Made by a program: the position numbers and the translations under genes
Part shown: in pieces, positions 25,936 through 36,700 of the stretch
How positions within the stretch are numbered: the stretch's first letter is position 1
Layout of the letters: each line of letters begins with the position of its first letter
Source: Flavobacteriales bacterium
GTDB taxonomy: Bacteria > Bacteroidota > Bacteroidia > Flavobacteriales_D > Crocinitomicaceae
DNA: 64,000 bases
Direction: 5' to 3'
NCBI GenBank assembly: GCA_947497485.1
Contig: CANMHB010000011.1
Location: forward strand, 62,001-126,000
The notes under the pieces: generated by a model
Told to the model about the DNA's origin: nothing
The model's input: the letters and a program-made list of their open reading frames with translations, nothing else
Database searches by the model: none

Positions 25936-26745
25936 ATGAGAGCACTAATTGAAGCAGCATGGGAAAATCGTTCCCTGTTAAGTAATTCGGAGACGATTCA
26001 AGCCATTGAAACAGTAATTGAAGATTTAGACAAAGGTTTGTTGCGTGTAGCTGAGCCAACCGAAAACGGCGAATGGCAAGTAAATGAATGGGTGAAAAAA
26101 GCTGTTGTGATGTATTTTCCTATTCGAAAAATGGAAACAATTGAAGTTGGTCCGTTTGAATTTCACGACAAAATGGCCTTGAAACGCAATTACAAAGAAT
26201 TGGGTGTTCGAGTTGTTCCTCACGCCATTGCCCGCTATGGTTCTTATGTCGCTTCCGGTGTAATTATGATGCCTTCATATGTAAATATAGGTGCTTATGT
26301 TGACTCAGGAACAATGGTCGATACGTGGGCAACGGTTGGAAGTTGTGCTCAAATCGGAAAAAACGTTCATTTAAGCGGTGGCGTTGGAATTGGTGGTGTT
26401 TTAGAACCTTTGCAAGCGGCGCCAGTAATAATCGAGGATGATGCATTTATTGGTTCACGTTGTATTGTGGTAGAAGGTGTTCGGGTTGGAAAAGAAGCAG
26501 TGTTAGGTGCAAACGTTGTTTTAACAAAATCGACAAAAATTATTGATGTTACAGGAAATGAACCAGTTGAAATCCGAGGTTATGTTCCGGAACGAAGCGT
26601 TGTAATTCCCGGTTCATACTCCAAATCGTTCCCTGCTGGTGATTTTCAAGTGCCTTGCGCATTAATCATCGGAAAAAGAAAAGCTTCCACAGATTTGAAA
26701 ACATCTTTAAATGATGCCTTGAGAGAGCACAATGTGGCGGTTTAG
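25936..26745 (+). CDS. dapD: Tetrahydrodipicolinate N-succinyltransferase
   Basis: 269 aa cytoplasmic enzyme of diaminopimelate/lysine synthesis: it succinylates tetrahydrodipicolinate with succinyl-CoA. The left-handed beta-helix is clear from hexapeptide steps such as MPSYVNIGAYVDSGTMVDTW and NVHLSGGVGIGGVLEP. Length is normal. No other dap gene lies in the window. Its product line supplies diaminopimelate for peptidoglycan, the target of several peptidases encoded nearby. Confidence 0.94.
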   Translation: MRALIEAAWENRSLLSNSETIQAIETVIEDLDKGLLRVAEPTENGEWQVNEWVKKAVVMYFPIRKMETIEVGPFEFHDKMALKRNYKELGVRVVPHAIARYGSYVASGVIMMPSYVNIGAYVDSGTMVDTWATVGSCAQIGKNVHLSGGVGIGGVLEPLQAAPVIIEDDAFIGSRCIVVEGVRVGKEAVLGANVVLTKSTKIIDVTGNEPVEIRGYVPERSVVIPGSYSKSFPAGDFQVPCALIIGKRKASTDLKTSLNDALREHNVAV

Positions 26746-26878
26746 GTTCTAATTGTTAATGTCTTATTTGCGAGTTGCGAACGGATTAAGGAATAATTTC
26801 AAAATTTGATAACTTGATAAAACGATTGAGGGTTTAGCAATTAGCAACTCTTATTTTCTGCTCAATTTAACCAAGGTA
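26746..26878. repeat. Remnant of the GTTCGCAA-type intergenic repeat
   Basis: GCGAGTTGCGAACGG at 26770-26784 is the exact reverse complement of bases 48662-48676 in the tandem array at 48.6 kb, and AGCAATTAGCAACTC follows further on. The stretch lies between convergent dapD and the second C40 peptidase gene and codes for nothing. Confidence 0.5.
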
Positions 26879-27346
26879 TTAATCATAAACACTTCTTACC
26901 TGAAGCAAGCGTTTTGAATAACTTTCATTTAGACTGCTTATCACAACGCCATAATGATTTCTTGAACTTGAACAATGGATAAATTTAATTTGTCCCTCGA
27001 GATTTTCAATAACTATTCCCACATGACCTGGGCTACGAACCGATGAATTTGTTCCTGTAAAAACCAAACAATCTCCTTTTTTACATTGATTAAGCTCAAC
27101 CTGCTTACCAAGATTTAAATAAGCACTTGAACTTCTTGGGCTAACAACACCGAAAGAACGATAAATGTATTGAACAAATCCAGAACAATCAAATGATTTT
27201 CCAGGATTTGAGGTTCCAAATTTATAGGTAACTCCCAATTGTTTTTTAGCAAATTCAACTAAAGAATCACCATCGAATTTTAATGTGTCTTGTGAAAAAA
27301 GAAAACTTGCTGTAAAAAAAGTAAGAAAGATCAGGATACATTTCAT
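26879..27346 (-). CDS. NlpC/P60 (C40) peptidoglycan peptidase, compact form
   Basis: 155 aa. A signal peptide ends near FLFSQ19; the C40 domain follows almost at once with catalytic Cys54 (FDCSGF), His108 (GHVGIVIE) and His124 (KFIHCSSS). It resembles the enzyme at 9.0-9.6 kb but lacks its linker, so the two are paralogues. It should hydrolyse stem peptides in the periplasm. The ATG follows a one-mismatch -7 box (TATCTTTA, 27351-27358) by four bases. Confidence 0.87.
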   Translation of the reverse strand: MKCILIFLTFFTASFLFSQDTLKFDGDSLVEFAKKQLGVTYKFGTSNPGKSFDCSGFVQYIYRSFGVVSPRSSSAYLNLGKQVELNQCKKGDCLVFTGTNSSVRSPGHVGIVIENLEGQIKFIHCSSSRNHYGVVISSLNESYSKRLLQVRSVYD

Positions 27347-27508
27347 TCCATAAAGATAACCCTTCTTTCCAATTTATGGGTTGCTTTGAACGCTCCAATT
27401 TAAATTCCACCTCGAGAAATCTAACACTACAAGCTTGCAAGGAATGGCATCGACACATTTTACCGTCCGAACTTTGCACTGAAAAACGATTATTAATTAA
27501 TACCAGAA

Positions 27509-28438
27509 ATGACTATGAAAAAAAGAACAAAAGAAATTTTAACTTTTTATTCTGAGAAACAAGTATGTTTTGACAATATTCAAAACAGATCTTTTTCGAA
27601 ATCTCCGCTAAAACCTTATTTGTTAATGAAACGAATTGAATTTAAAAAACTGAATAACGTTTTTAGTATAAATTCAGATTTTTCTCCTTTCTCAGAAGTT
27701 GACTTCAAAATTGCACATACAGAAACATATATTAATAATGTTTTTCAAGGGGAAGGAAATTATTTGTCTAATTCACTTCCTTGGTCAAAAAACTTAGTTA
27801 AAAGCGTTTGCTATACGAATGCGGCACTGTTTGAAGCAAAAAAATACAGTATTCTTCATCCTGAAACAGTATGTTTTGCTCCTGTATCTGGGATGCATCA
27901 TGCCCAACCGAATCGCGGTAGTGGTTTTTGTACATTTTCCGGTCAAGTTATTTCTGCAATCAAACTTTATCAAGAATTTGGTGTTAGTGGCGCCTACTTT
28001 GATCTCGACGGACATTTTGGTAACAGTATTGAGGATTCTAGAGAATTCAATCCATTACTCAATCTGGCAATCCCAAAAGGATGTAATATTAATCCAACCG
28101 GAAAAAATGAATCTTATGTTGAATCTTTCAAAAAAGGGTTAGCACATGTTGGAGAACTTATAATAAAAGGGAAAATACATTATGTTGTATTTGCACATGG
28201 TGCCGACTCACATGAAGATGATGATATTGGAGGTGGATGTGACACAAAACACTGGGTTCAATGCGCTTCAATTTTTGCAGAATGGGTGAATAAAATTTCT
28301 CTCGAAACTGGTAGATTTTTACCTGTTACTTTGGCTTTATTTGGAGGTTATCGGTCCGATAATTACAATGCAGTGCTCGATTTACATCTAAAATCACTCG
28401 TCAAATGTTCTAAAATTATATGTAGAAATGTTAACTAA
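27509..28438 (+). CDS. Histone-deacetylase-fold amidohydrolase
   Basis: 309 aa, HDAC/AcuC/acetylpolyamine amidohydrolase superfamily. The active-site pair His130-His131 (GMHHA) is present, zinc ligands are Asp167 and His169 (DLDGHFG) and Asp238 (GADSHEDDDIGG), and the transition-state tyrosine is Tyr281 (FGGY). The second His of the usual DxDxHHG motif is Phe here, a variant seen outside the main classes. It deacylates a small amine or a protein lysine; the substrate is unknown. Convergent with a small membrane-protein gene. Confidence 0.8.
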   Translation: MTMKKRTKEILTFYSEKQVCFDNIQNRSFSKSPLKPYLLMKRIEFKKLNNVFSINSDFSPFSEVDFKIAHTETYINNVFQGEGNYLSNSLPWSKNLVKSVCYTNAALFEAKKYSILHPETVCFAPVSGMHHAQPNRGSGFCTFSGQVISAIKLYQEFGVSGAYFDLDGHFGNSIEDSREFNPLLNLAIPKGCNINPTGKNESYVESFKKGLAHVGELIIKGKIHYVVFAHGADSHEDDDIGGGCDTKHWVQCASIFAEWVNKISLETGRFLPVTLALFGGYRSDNYNAVLDLHLKSLVKCSKIICRNVN

Positions 28439-28468
28439 AAAACTTCATTTGAAATTCAAAAATTCAAA

Positions 28469-28834
28469 TCAATCTTCGAATTCAGCCTTTGCAAAAGCAG
28501 CTTCTTTTCTCCTTTCTGATTCAATTAGTTCATCTATGGTTTTCTCTTGATTTTTCACATACATATTATGCCACGCAATTGTAGCCGAGGGAATAAGATC
28601 AGTAAAAGGTAAAATCTCTTCAACAAACGTAAAAGCTGCCCATTTCAGTTTCCTATTAAACAATAGATAAACAAGCATTGCTGAGAGAGGCGCCAATATT
28701 CCATCAAGAAATTCTGCAAAACCAGGAATAATATAGGAAATACAACCGAATAAATCTATCCCGATTGCTAGTATTAATTTGAATTGTTTTTCTGCTTCAA
28801 ATTTTCTTTTAAGTCGCTCTACCTTGATGGACAT
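28469..28834 (-). CDS. Small membrane protein of unknown function
   Basis: 121 aa. Charged ends enclose two or three hydrophobic helices (LILAIGIDLFGCISYIIPGF, ILAPLSAMLVYLLF, and the ILPFTDLIPSATIAWHN stretch). The C-terminus is rich in Glu, Lys and Ala and may be a helix in the cytoplasm. Similar short proteins with a D-P-F-T-D-LIP-type loop occur in Bacteroidota, but I know no function. ATG at 28834 follows an AT-rich region without a clear promoter. Confidence 0.6.
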   Translation of the reverse strand: MSIKVERLKRKFEAEKQFKLILAIGIDLFGCISYIIPGFAEFLDGILAPLSAMLVYLLFNRKLKWAAFTFVEEILPFTDLIPSATIAWHNMYVKNQEKTIDELIESERRKEAAFAKAEFED

Positions 28835-28904
28835 AAATTATAAATGAAAATTACACAAAAATTATCAATAAATAAACTTTCAATAATTAATAGTGAATCA
28901 GAAT

Positions 28905-31900
28905 TTATCTCATTAATGTAACATGACCTAGAACTGATTTTCGCTTATCGTTGTAAAGACTTTTAAATGAAATTTTCCAAGTGTAGGTTCCATCTTGTGC
29001 TTTCCTTGCGTTCGAACCATAAGACCCATCCCAGCCTAAATTAGCATTATGAGACTCAAAAACAAGTTCTCCCCAACGATCAAAAATTAGCATTTCAAAA
29101 TTATATGGATCAAAACCAGAGGTGAAAACGGGAAAGAACACTTGGTTGTGTTCATCTGCATCAGGCGTAAAAGAATTTGGTACCCAAAAAACCTCTGCTT
29201 CTTCATAAGGAATTGTAATTGAAGTTGAATCAATACAACCTAAATCCGAAATAGCAATTAGTTGCACAACAATGCCATTTGAAGTATTTGTATAATAATG
29301 ACTAGGGTTTTCAATGGTCGAAGTTTGTCCATCTCCAAAGTTCCAGATATAATTATCAGCACCAACTGAGGTGTTCGAAAAATTCACATTGTTATTTTCG
29401 TCATTAAAAACGGTGGTACTAGAATTAAAACTAGCAATTGGGGAACTTTCAACACAAATATAATCTGTAACACTCGTTGAACTAGTGCATCCGTTACTAA
29501 TTGAAGATAATGTAATATCGTAGCATCCAACTTGTGTAAAAGTATAAGACGCGTTGCAGCCACTTATTGTTTGTCCATTGCTTAAATTCCAAACACAATT
29601 TGAAGAACCAGTAGTTGTGTTGCTTAAGTTGACAGTTAATGGAGCGCAACCGGTTAATTGATCTGCTACAAAACTTACATTGGAGGAATTATTCACCGTA
29701 ACAGTTGAGCTAGCAGATGCACTTGAACAACCGTTGGCTGTGTATATAACCCCATACGTAGTTGTTATTGAGGGTGAAACGGATATAGATGCTGTTGTTT
29801 GACCATTAGGAGTCCAAGCGTATGTTCCGCCAGAAATAGAAGGCGAAGCTATCAATGTTGCGATTTGGCCCGAGCAAATTGTTGGGTTGTTTACACTAAT
29901 GGTAGGTATTGGATTGATAGTAATATTAATAGTTGATATTGAGGGACTAGATGAATTTGTACATCCATTTGGCGAAGTTGTTACTGAATAAGTTACAGTT
30001 GCTGTTCCAGGACCAACTGCTGTAACAACTCCATTTGAATTTATGGTTAATACAGAATTATTGGAAGAAGTCCATGTTCCACCAGGATTACCATTCGTTG
30101 TTAAGATTGTTGTTGCATTTTCACAAAGCGACGTTAGCCCGGATAGCACTCCTGCATTTGGTCCTGACAAAACGGTCACAGAAATTGTTGCAACATCATT
30201 TCCAGAACAACCTGATAAAGTTGTGGTATATGAAATGACTACCGTTCCTGCGCTAACTCCTGTTACCACACCCGAAGCATTGACGGTTGCAATTGCTGGG
30301 TTCGAGGAAGACCAAGTTCCTCCTGTTGATCCATTTGAAGAAATAGTTGTGGTATTTCCTTGACAAACTGAAGTTGTTCCGCTAAGTGTTCCAGCGCTGG
30401 CGCCTGAGGTAATCGTAATATTGAATGTGGAGGAACTATTTGTTGTACAAGGTGAAGTAGCATTTACCGTATACGTTATTGTTGCAGTTCCCGTAGCTAC
30501 CGCAGTTACAACTCCTGAGGAATTAACGGTCGCTACTGCCGTGTTTGAAGATGACCATGTTCCTCCCGTGTTTCCATTCGAGGCCAAGGTAGTCGTTCCT
30601 GTTTCGCAAATTGTGGAGGATCCGCTGATTGTTCCTGCATTCGGTGAGGCAATAACAGTGACAGTTATGGTCTCATTGTCAGAACCTGAACAAGGTGATG
30701 GAGAATTTACCGTATAAGTAATATCAGTCGTTCCAGCGCTAACGCCAGTTACAACACCCGAAGCATCGACGGTTGCAACGGCTGGATTCGAGGAAACCCA
30801 AGTTCCTCCAGTATTTCCATTTGAAGAAATTGTTGTTGTATTTCCTTGACAAACCGAAGTTGTTCCACTCAATGTTCCAGCGTTTGCTCCTGATGATACA
30901 GTAATATCAAAAGTTGAAGAACTATTTGTCGTACATGGCGACGAAGCACTTACTGTATAAGTTATTGTTGCTGTTCCCGCAGCTAACCCAGTTACAACTC
31001 CTGAGGAATTAACGGTCGCTACTGCCGTGTTTGAAGATGACCATGTTCCTCCCGTGTTTCCATTCGAGGCCAAGGAAGTCGTTCCTGTTTCGCAAATTGT
31101 GGAGGATCCGCTGATTGTTCCTGCATTCGGCGAGGCAATAACAGTGACTGTTGTGGTCTCATTGTCAGAACCTGAACAAGGTGATGGAGAATTTACCGTA
31201 TAAGTAATATCAGTCGTTCCAGCGCTAACGCCAGTTACAACACCCGAAGCATCGACGGTTGCAACGGCTGGATTCGAGGAAGCCCAAGTTCCTCCAGTAT
31301 TTCCATTTGAAGAAATTGTTGTTGTATTTCCTTGACAAACCGAAGTTGTTCCACTTAATGTTCCGGCGTTTGCTCCTGATGATACAGTAATATCAAAAGT
31401 TGAAGAACTATTTGTCGTACATGGCGACGAAGCACTTACTGTATAAGTTATTGTTGCTGTTCCCGCAGCTAACCCAGTTACAACACCTGAGGAATTAACC
31501 GTCGCAACAGACGTATTCGATGAAGACCATGTTCCTCCAGAATTTCCATTTGATGTGAGCGTTGTTGATCCAGGAAAACAAATTGTGGAGGATCCGCTGA
31601 TTGTTCCTGAATTGGGCGGCGCGACAACAGTAAGATCAATTTGCGCAGAAGAAGATCCAGTGCAGGGCGAAGTGGCATTTACAACATAGGTAATAGTTGC
31701 CGTTCCTGCACTTACACCTGTCACAACTCCCGTAGCATTTACAGTCGCTACATTGGTATTAGATGATGACCATGTACCTCCTGTGTTTCCATTTGAAGTT
31801 AAAGTAGAGGTACTACCAACACATATCGAGGTCGTACCTGAAATTGTTCCACTTAAAGGTGGGGAAACAATCGTAGGTGTGAAAGTTTGTGAGCAAGTTA

Positions 31901-33548
31901 ACCCTTGATATGTTATGGATGCATTTACAGTAAATGTTTGATTTGAACCCGTATTGTTAGAGGATGTAAAGGAAAAAGATTGTCCGGATCCCGAAGCTGG
32001 AATTGCCGATGTACCTGCAGGCGAGGATACTGACCAAGAATAAGAGGCTCCTGAAGGACATGCATCAAAATCGAGTGGACTGCCACTACATTGGGGTCCC
32101 GAAGGAGTAATACGTGATGCTTTAAGAACCGTAACAGTCGCAGTATTTGAAATGGCTTGACACGGCGAAGTACCAGTAACAACACGATATTGTACTGTTC
32201 CACAATTTGCATTAGCAGTTGTTATTCCTAAGCCATTTGTTGTGGTATTCGAATAGGAAAATCCAGCCGGTGTTCCATTAACAACATTTGACCATGTTGT
32301 CCCATCAAAATATTGCCATTGGTATGGTCCTGTGTTCACAATTACATTTAAAGTAGCCGTTCCACTATTAAAACATATCGGTGTGTTCTGGGGTTGACCA
32401 GATATTACTGCATCCGGATTAACGGTTATTGATAGAGTCGTTGTTGAAGCACAAACCCCTGCTGAAGGTGCAAATGTATAGGTAGTTGTGCTTGTATTAT
32501 TCAAAGCGGGCGACCAAGAACCTGTAATTCCGTTCGTTGATGTAGAAGGAAGTGGAGAAAGTGGATCACCACTACAAATTGGATTGACTGGATTAAAAGT
32601 TGGAACAGTCGAGGCCGGGTTAGCATAAGTAATTCGAACTTCTCCTCGTGCGCCGTTACCACCGATATTTGATCGATGGGTATTACTACTTGCCTGACGA
32701 TTGTGGCCACAAGCACCACTGCCACCACCACCTATGGCGTTACCATTATTACCATTTGTCCCTAAATATCCACTTCCATATGGCTGTACGATGCCATTTG
32801 CTCCATTACCACCCGCTGCTGTGCCACCAGCGCCACCAGTTGTAACTCCAGAAGCATTTCCTCCATTTGCAGAAGTACCCGCTCCACCGCCACCGCCGCC
32901 GCTTTTATCATTGGTACTGCCGCTGTGTGCTCCAGCGGCTCCATTTCCACCTGTAAAAATTGCTGATCCGTTTGCACCTGTTCCACCAGCGCCCCCATTT
33001 CCATTAACGCCTTCGTGATTAATGTTACAACCACCTAAACAATTGCTGCGAAGAAAATTGGCTGCAAAACCACCAGATCCTCCATTTCCAGTTAAAATAC
33101 CAAAACTGGCGGTTGCAGGACCAGAAAATGTACTATTTCCTCCGGGCGAACCATTTTGTGCTCGATTTGAAGCTAAAGAATTATTTATTACTCCTCCAAT
33201 ACCACCTGATCCTACAACAATCGTATAGGTTTGTCCAGGAGTAACGGTATATGTTCGACGTGCATAACCACCTCCTCCACCTCCTCCTGCTGCTGTACAA
33301 GCCTCAGCGGATAAAGAACTATTTGTAGTTGGATCAAACCTTGACCAAACTGCACCACCACCGCCACCACCGCCCCAAACTTCAACTGTAATGGATGTAA
33401 CACAAGCTGGCACTGTCCAAGAATATGTCCCTGGCGTATTGAAAAAATCTGTCGTATTTTGAGCAAAGCACTGATTAAAAGCACACAAGAAAAGAATTAA
33501 TAATGAATTTAACCCATTCACGAGTTTCAAACTCCTAGTTATTCGCAT
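28905..33548 (-). CDS. Giant T9SS surface protein with Gly-rich, BIG2, PKD and type B sorting domains
   Basis: 1547 aa. Signal peptide to about NQCFAQ30; a glycine-rich beta domain (about 33-310, opening TYSWTVPACVTSITVEVWGG); Ig-like segments (310-570); eight BIG2 domains (about 573-1190), each with a GGTWSSSN...GVVTGVSAGTATITY pattern; PKD domains (about 1290-1450; WNFGDGQT); and a CHU_C type B tail (about 1455-1547; FTPDADEHNQVF ... FDRWGELVFES ... DGTYTWKI). This is a T9SS-secreted adhesin or gliding-type surface filament. Part of the BIG2 array is duplicated almost without change at DNA level. It shares its N-terminal domain type with the next gene. Confidence 0.9.
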   Translation of the reverse strand: MRITRSLKLVNGLNSLLILFLCAFNQCFAQNTTDFFNTPGTYSWTVPACVTSITVEVWGGGGGGGAVWSRFDPTTNSSLSAEACTAAGGGGGGGYARRTYTVTPGQTYTIVVGSGGIGGVINNSLASNRAQNGSPGGNSTFSGPATASFGILTGNGGSGGFAANFLRSNCLGGCNINHEGVNGNGGAGGTGANGSAIFTGGNGAAGAHSGSTNDKSGGGGGGAGTSANGGNASGVTTGGAGGTAAGGNGANGIVQPYGSGYLGTNGNNGNAIGGGGSGACGHNRQASSNTHRSNIGGNGARGEVRITYANPASTVPTFNPVNPICSGDPLSPLPSTSTNGITGSWSPALNNTSTTTYTFAPSAGVCASTTTLSITVNPDAVISGQPQNTPICFNSGTATLNVIVNTGPYQWQYFDGTTWSNVVNGTPAGFSYSNTTTNGLGITTANANCGTVQYRVVTGTSPCQAISNTATVTVLKASRITPSGPQCSGSPLDFDACPSGASYSWSVSSPAGTSAIPASGSGQSFSFTSSNNTGSNQTFTVNASITYQGLTCSQTFTPTIVSPPLSGTISGTTSICVGSTSTLTSNGNTGGTWSSSNTNVATVNATGVVTGVSAGTATITYVVNATSPCTGSSSAQIDLTVVAPPNSGTISGSSTICFPGSTTLTSNGNSGGTWSSSNTSVATVNSSGVVTGLAAGTATITYTVSASSPCTTNSSSTFDITVSSGANAGTLSGTTSVCQGNTTTISSNGNTGGTWASSNPAVATVDASGVVTGVSAGTTDITYTVNSPSPCSGSDNETTTVTVIASPNAGTISGSSTICETGTTSLASNGNTGGTWSSSNTAVATVNSSGVVTGLAAGTATITYTVSASSPCTTNSSSTFDITVSSGANAGTLSGTTSVCQGNTTTISSNGNTGGTWVSSNPAVATVDASGVVTGVSAGTTDITYTVNSPSPCSGSDNETITVTVIASPNAGTISGSSTICETGTTTLASNGNTGGTWSSSNTAVATVNSSGVVTAVATGTATITYTVNATSPCTTNSSSTFNITITSGASAGTLSGTTSVCQGNTTTISSNGSTGGTWSSSNPAIATVNASGVVTGVSAGTVVISYTTTLSGCSGNDVATISVTVLSGPNAGVLSGLTSLCENATTILTTNGNPGGTWTSSNNSVLTINSNGVVTAVGPGTATVTYSVTTSPNGCTNSSSPSISTINITINPIPTISVNNPTICSGQIATLIASPSISGGTYAWTPNGQTTASISVSPSITTTYGVIYTANGCSSASASSTVTVNNSSNVSFVADQLTGCAPLTVNLSNTTTGSSNCVWNLSNGQTISGCNASYTFTQVGCYDITLSSISNGCTSSTSVTDYICVESSPIASFNSSTTVFNDENNNVNFSNTSVGADNYIWNFGDGQTSTIENPSHYYTNTSNGIVVQLIAISDLGCIDSTSITIPYEEAEVFWVPNSFTPDADEHNQVFFPVFTSGFDPYNFEMLIFDRWGELVFESHNANLGWDGSYGSNARKAQDGTYTWKISFKSLYNDKRKSVLGHVTLMR
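30511..31482. repeat. Two near-identical 486-bp tandem repeats inside the 1547-aa gene
   Basis: Copy one begins at 30511 and copy two at 30997, with only a handful of base differences; a diverged third copy starts at 31483. Each 486-bp unit encodes two BIG2 domains (162 aa). The similarity indicates recent duplication or gene conversion. Confidence 0.85.
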
Positions 33549-33651
33549 GTTGTTTTAGCTTGAATTGTTTTCACAATACCAAATTACATTAGGTATTCAA
33601 GAGGAAAAAATAGAACTCCCGAATGTATATATGTTGTATGTATCCAAAATG

Positions 33652-33679
33652 AATAAAACCTCCAATTGGAGGTTTTATT
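33652..33679 (-). terminator. Perfect 28-bp palindromic terminator
   Basis: AATAAAACCTCCAA followed directly by its exact complement, giving an A/T-flanked hairpin that can end transcription on either strand. It lies 28 bp after the 2097-aa gene. The other bases of 33549-33706 show no gene or clear promoter. Confidence 0.8.
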
Positions 33680-33706
33680 TACAATTGATTTGATTGCAGC
33701 TTCAAA

Positions 33707-36700
33707 TCAATTTACAACATGCTTGATCGTTTTGGTTTTATGTTGTTCGTTCTCGATCTGAATGAAATAAATTCCGCGTGTCAAATTTTCTTTAATGAAG
33801 AAAATATTAACGCCGTCTTGAATAGAGATTGACTTTTGTGAAACCAAAGCACCAGTTGCATCAACAATGGTTAACTTTCCATCTCCTTTATTTTTTGGAT
33901 TATTAACTAACACGCTAAATCCTTCATTACTTGGGTTTGGATAGGTCTGAATTACTTCTTTATCCGAATTATCACAATCCACGGCAATCGGGTCGTAATA
34001 TTTGTTGGTTCCATCAATATCAACTTGGTTCAACCGGTAATATTGGATTTCTGAATTGACAATATCCACAGTTTGATAGGTTATAAGCTCGTTGCTGTTT
34101 CCTGCGGCTGGAATCGTTTGAATTACCTCCCAATCTAAGCCATTGCGGGATTTCTCCACATCAAAATGCGAAGAATTGTGTTCTGAAGCTGTTTGCCAAG
34201 ATAAATCTGCGATTCCTTGATCGTTGCAGTATGCATTGAACGACAGCAACTCAATAGGTAGCGGTTGACTACTATTTCCAGATCCACCGAATTCACTGAA
34301 GGAGGTTAATCCTGTCCATGTAAGTGTTTTATTATCAGAATTATGACTACAATTTCCGATAAGTGTAGAATTAGTTAGTAAGGAATTCACTGGCGCATAC
34401 CAGACGTTGGAGCTCAATTTAACAGGAACTAATTCATCTAAATTAGTTCCATTGAATTCATTAGCACCATACTTGTACTCAATATTATAAAGTGGAGATG
34501 AAATACCAATAGGTTCAACAAACCAAGAACGATTTAAAAATTTATCAATGCTGGAATTCAAACCTGAAACTTTTGAATTTTTAGTCCATACTGTAACAGT
34601 TGCATTGTCTAAAGTTCCGCCTGTTAGAGTTAACGTAACAGGAGAATAAACTGTTGAACTTCCTATTGGGAAAATGTATTGCGCATTCGAGGTAGAAGTT
34701 ATTTTTCTAATTAATTTAGAGGTATTAGTTCCATTCGTAAACGCCATTACATAAGAAGTTATACTTCCTCCAAATATACTTCCTTCAACAGTAAGGTTCT
34801 TATTATTCATATCCAAAATACCGCTAGTGAAGGTGATGGCTCCACTAATGGATATGTCTTTAGATGCTGTTAGCGTCCCAGCACTTTTGTTTATGGTTAC
34901 ATTTGAAAACGAAAGCGTTGATCCTGAACCAGATATTGTTTGGTTCGAACCTCCACTCAATGTTAATGTACCAGAACCTGGGGTGAATGTTCCATTATTC
35001 GTGAAATTTCCAGTAAGCGTTATATTATTTCCATTTGCGTTAAGAGAAGTTCCCGTTCCAATAAATAAATCCGCTACCCCAAGTGCTCCACTGAGTGAAA
35101 TGCTCGATGCGTTGAAAATACAATTTGAACTGGTGGAATTTTGAACAACATAAATCTTATTTGTATTATTACTTCCAGGCGCAAAACCTGGAGTAATTAA
35201 ATTTGTACCGTTGTATTGCCTCCAGTTGTTGGTTGTGGACCAAGTAGCATCGGTCTGTCCAACCCACACATAATCATTGTTTGCTAAGGTTGTACCTATG
35301 GCTGTGTTAATAGCGGAAACCGGATTTTCAACTGTAATTAAACCAGTTGCTGTTCGTGAACTTTTACATCCTGCAGCACTTTGAGCCTCTGCGTAATAAG
35401 TCGTATTGGAGGTTGGTGAAACGGAATGATTTACACCCGCACTAACTCCTGTTTGTATTGCAGTACCATCTGTTGCAACCGTGTACCAATTTATTGTGTT
35501 TCCTGCCGATGTAGCATTTAAGTTAACGCTGTTTCCGTGGCAAATGGTAGTGGCATTGGGGGTTACGGATGTTGGGGATGAAGGCGAGGCATTAACCGCG
35601 GCTGTTACCGCAGTTCTTGAGGCAGATCTACAAGAACTATTTACTGCTTCAGCATAATAGGTTGTAGTGGTTGAAATACTAGGTGTAGTCCAAGTTGAAG
35701 CAGAATTACTTGTTCCTAAGCTAGTTCCACTTGTTGCAGCATCAAACCATTCAATCGTACCTGCACTGGCAGTTGCAGAAATTCCAAGCGTACCTGCACC
35801 ACAGTGCGATGCTGCTGAAGATCCCGAAATTGTTGGAAGGGCGTTAACCGTGACTTGAACATTGGTTGAAGAGGTACAACCTGATGTGTTTGTTGCTGTT
35901 GCTGTGTAAGTAATAGTGGAAGATGGTTTTGAATAAACTTGCGTTGCAGCAGAACCGGTATATGCAACCGTCGCAGCTGCATCTGTAAACAAATTGGTAG
36001 TGCTTGACCATGTTATTGAAGCTTGATTAGAAGCAGAAAATAACATGTTGTAGGCGTAATAATAGGCAGTTCCATTATTGCTACCCGTTATATTTGCAAG
36101 AGACGATGTATAAGGATAACCACCGGCTGCTAAATCTCTAATCAAACTAATTCCCGAACCTCCTTGTCCTATTCGGTAACCAGTACCTGTAGTCATACTG
36201 TAATTAATGGTGACCGTTTGTCGTGCACCACCTGTGACGAATGTGGTGTAGTTTGTAGTATTTAAGACTGTTCCCGAACTATTCGCAATTACAATTGAAG
36301 CTGAAGTTCCAATAGGATCAGTTGGAAACACATCTACAGAGACCAAGGTGGCAGACTGAAGAACGTCAAATATGTTGTAAAAACTAGAAATTCCAAAATT
36401 AATTGAAGAAGTTCCAATTGGAGCATTAAGTCCAACAGAACCTTGAGATGTTCCTGAACCTGACGATGCAGATAAAGATTGTATTGCACCGCTGCATATA
36501 GAAGCAGAAGTTGGCGTTATGGTTGGAGCAGCTGGATTAGCCGAAACGGTTATTGAAATCGTAGAAGCTGAACTCGTACCACATGAATTTGTTGCCGTAA
36601 CTGATAATATTCCTCCGGCGCTCCCCGCAGTTAAAGTTATTGAGTTTGTAGTTCCACCGGCAGATTGAGACCAACCAGATGGAAGAGTCCAATTGTATGT

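Noticed and set aside
27267..27479. 70-codon minus-strand frame before the second C40 peptidase gene
   Set aside because: It overlaps the peptidase start out of frame and has no recognisable features.
30035..33228. Several plus-strand reading frames opposite the 1547-aa gene, some Pro-rich
   Set aside because: They mirror Gly- and Thr-rich codons of the real gene (Gly codons read as Pro on the other strand) and have no start signals.
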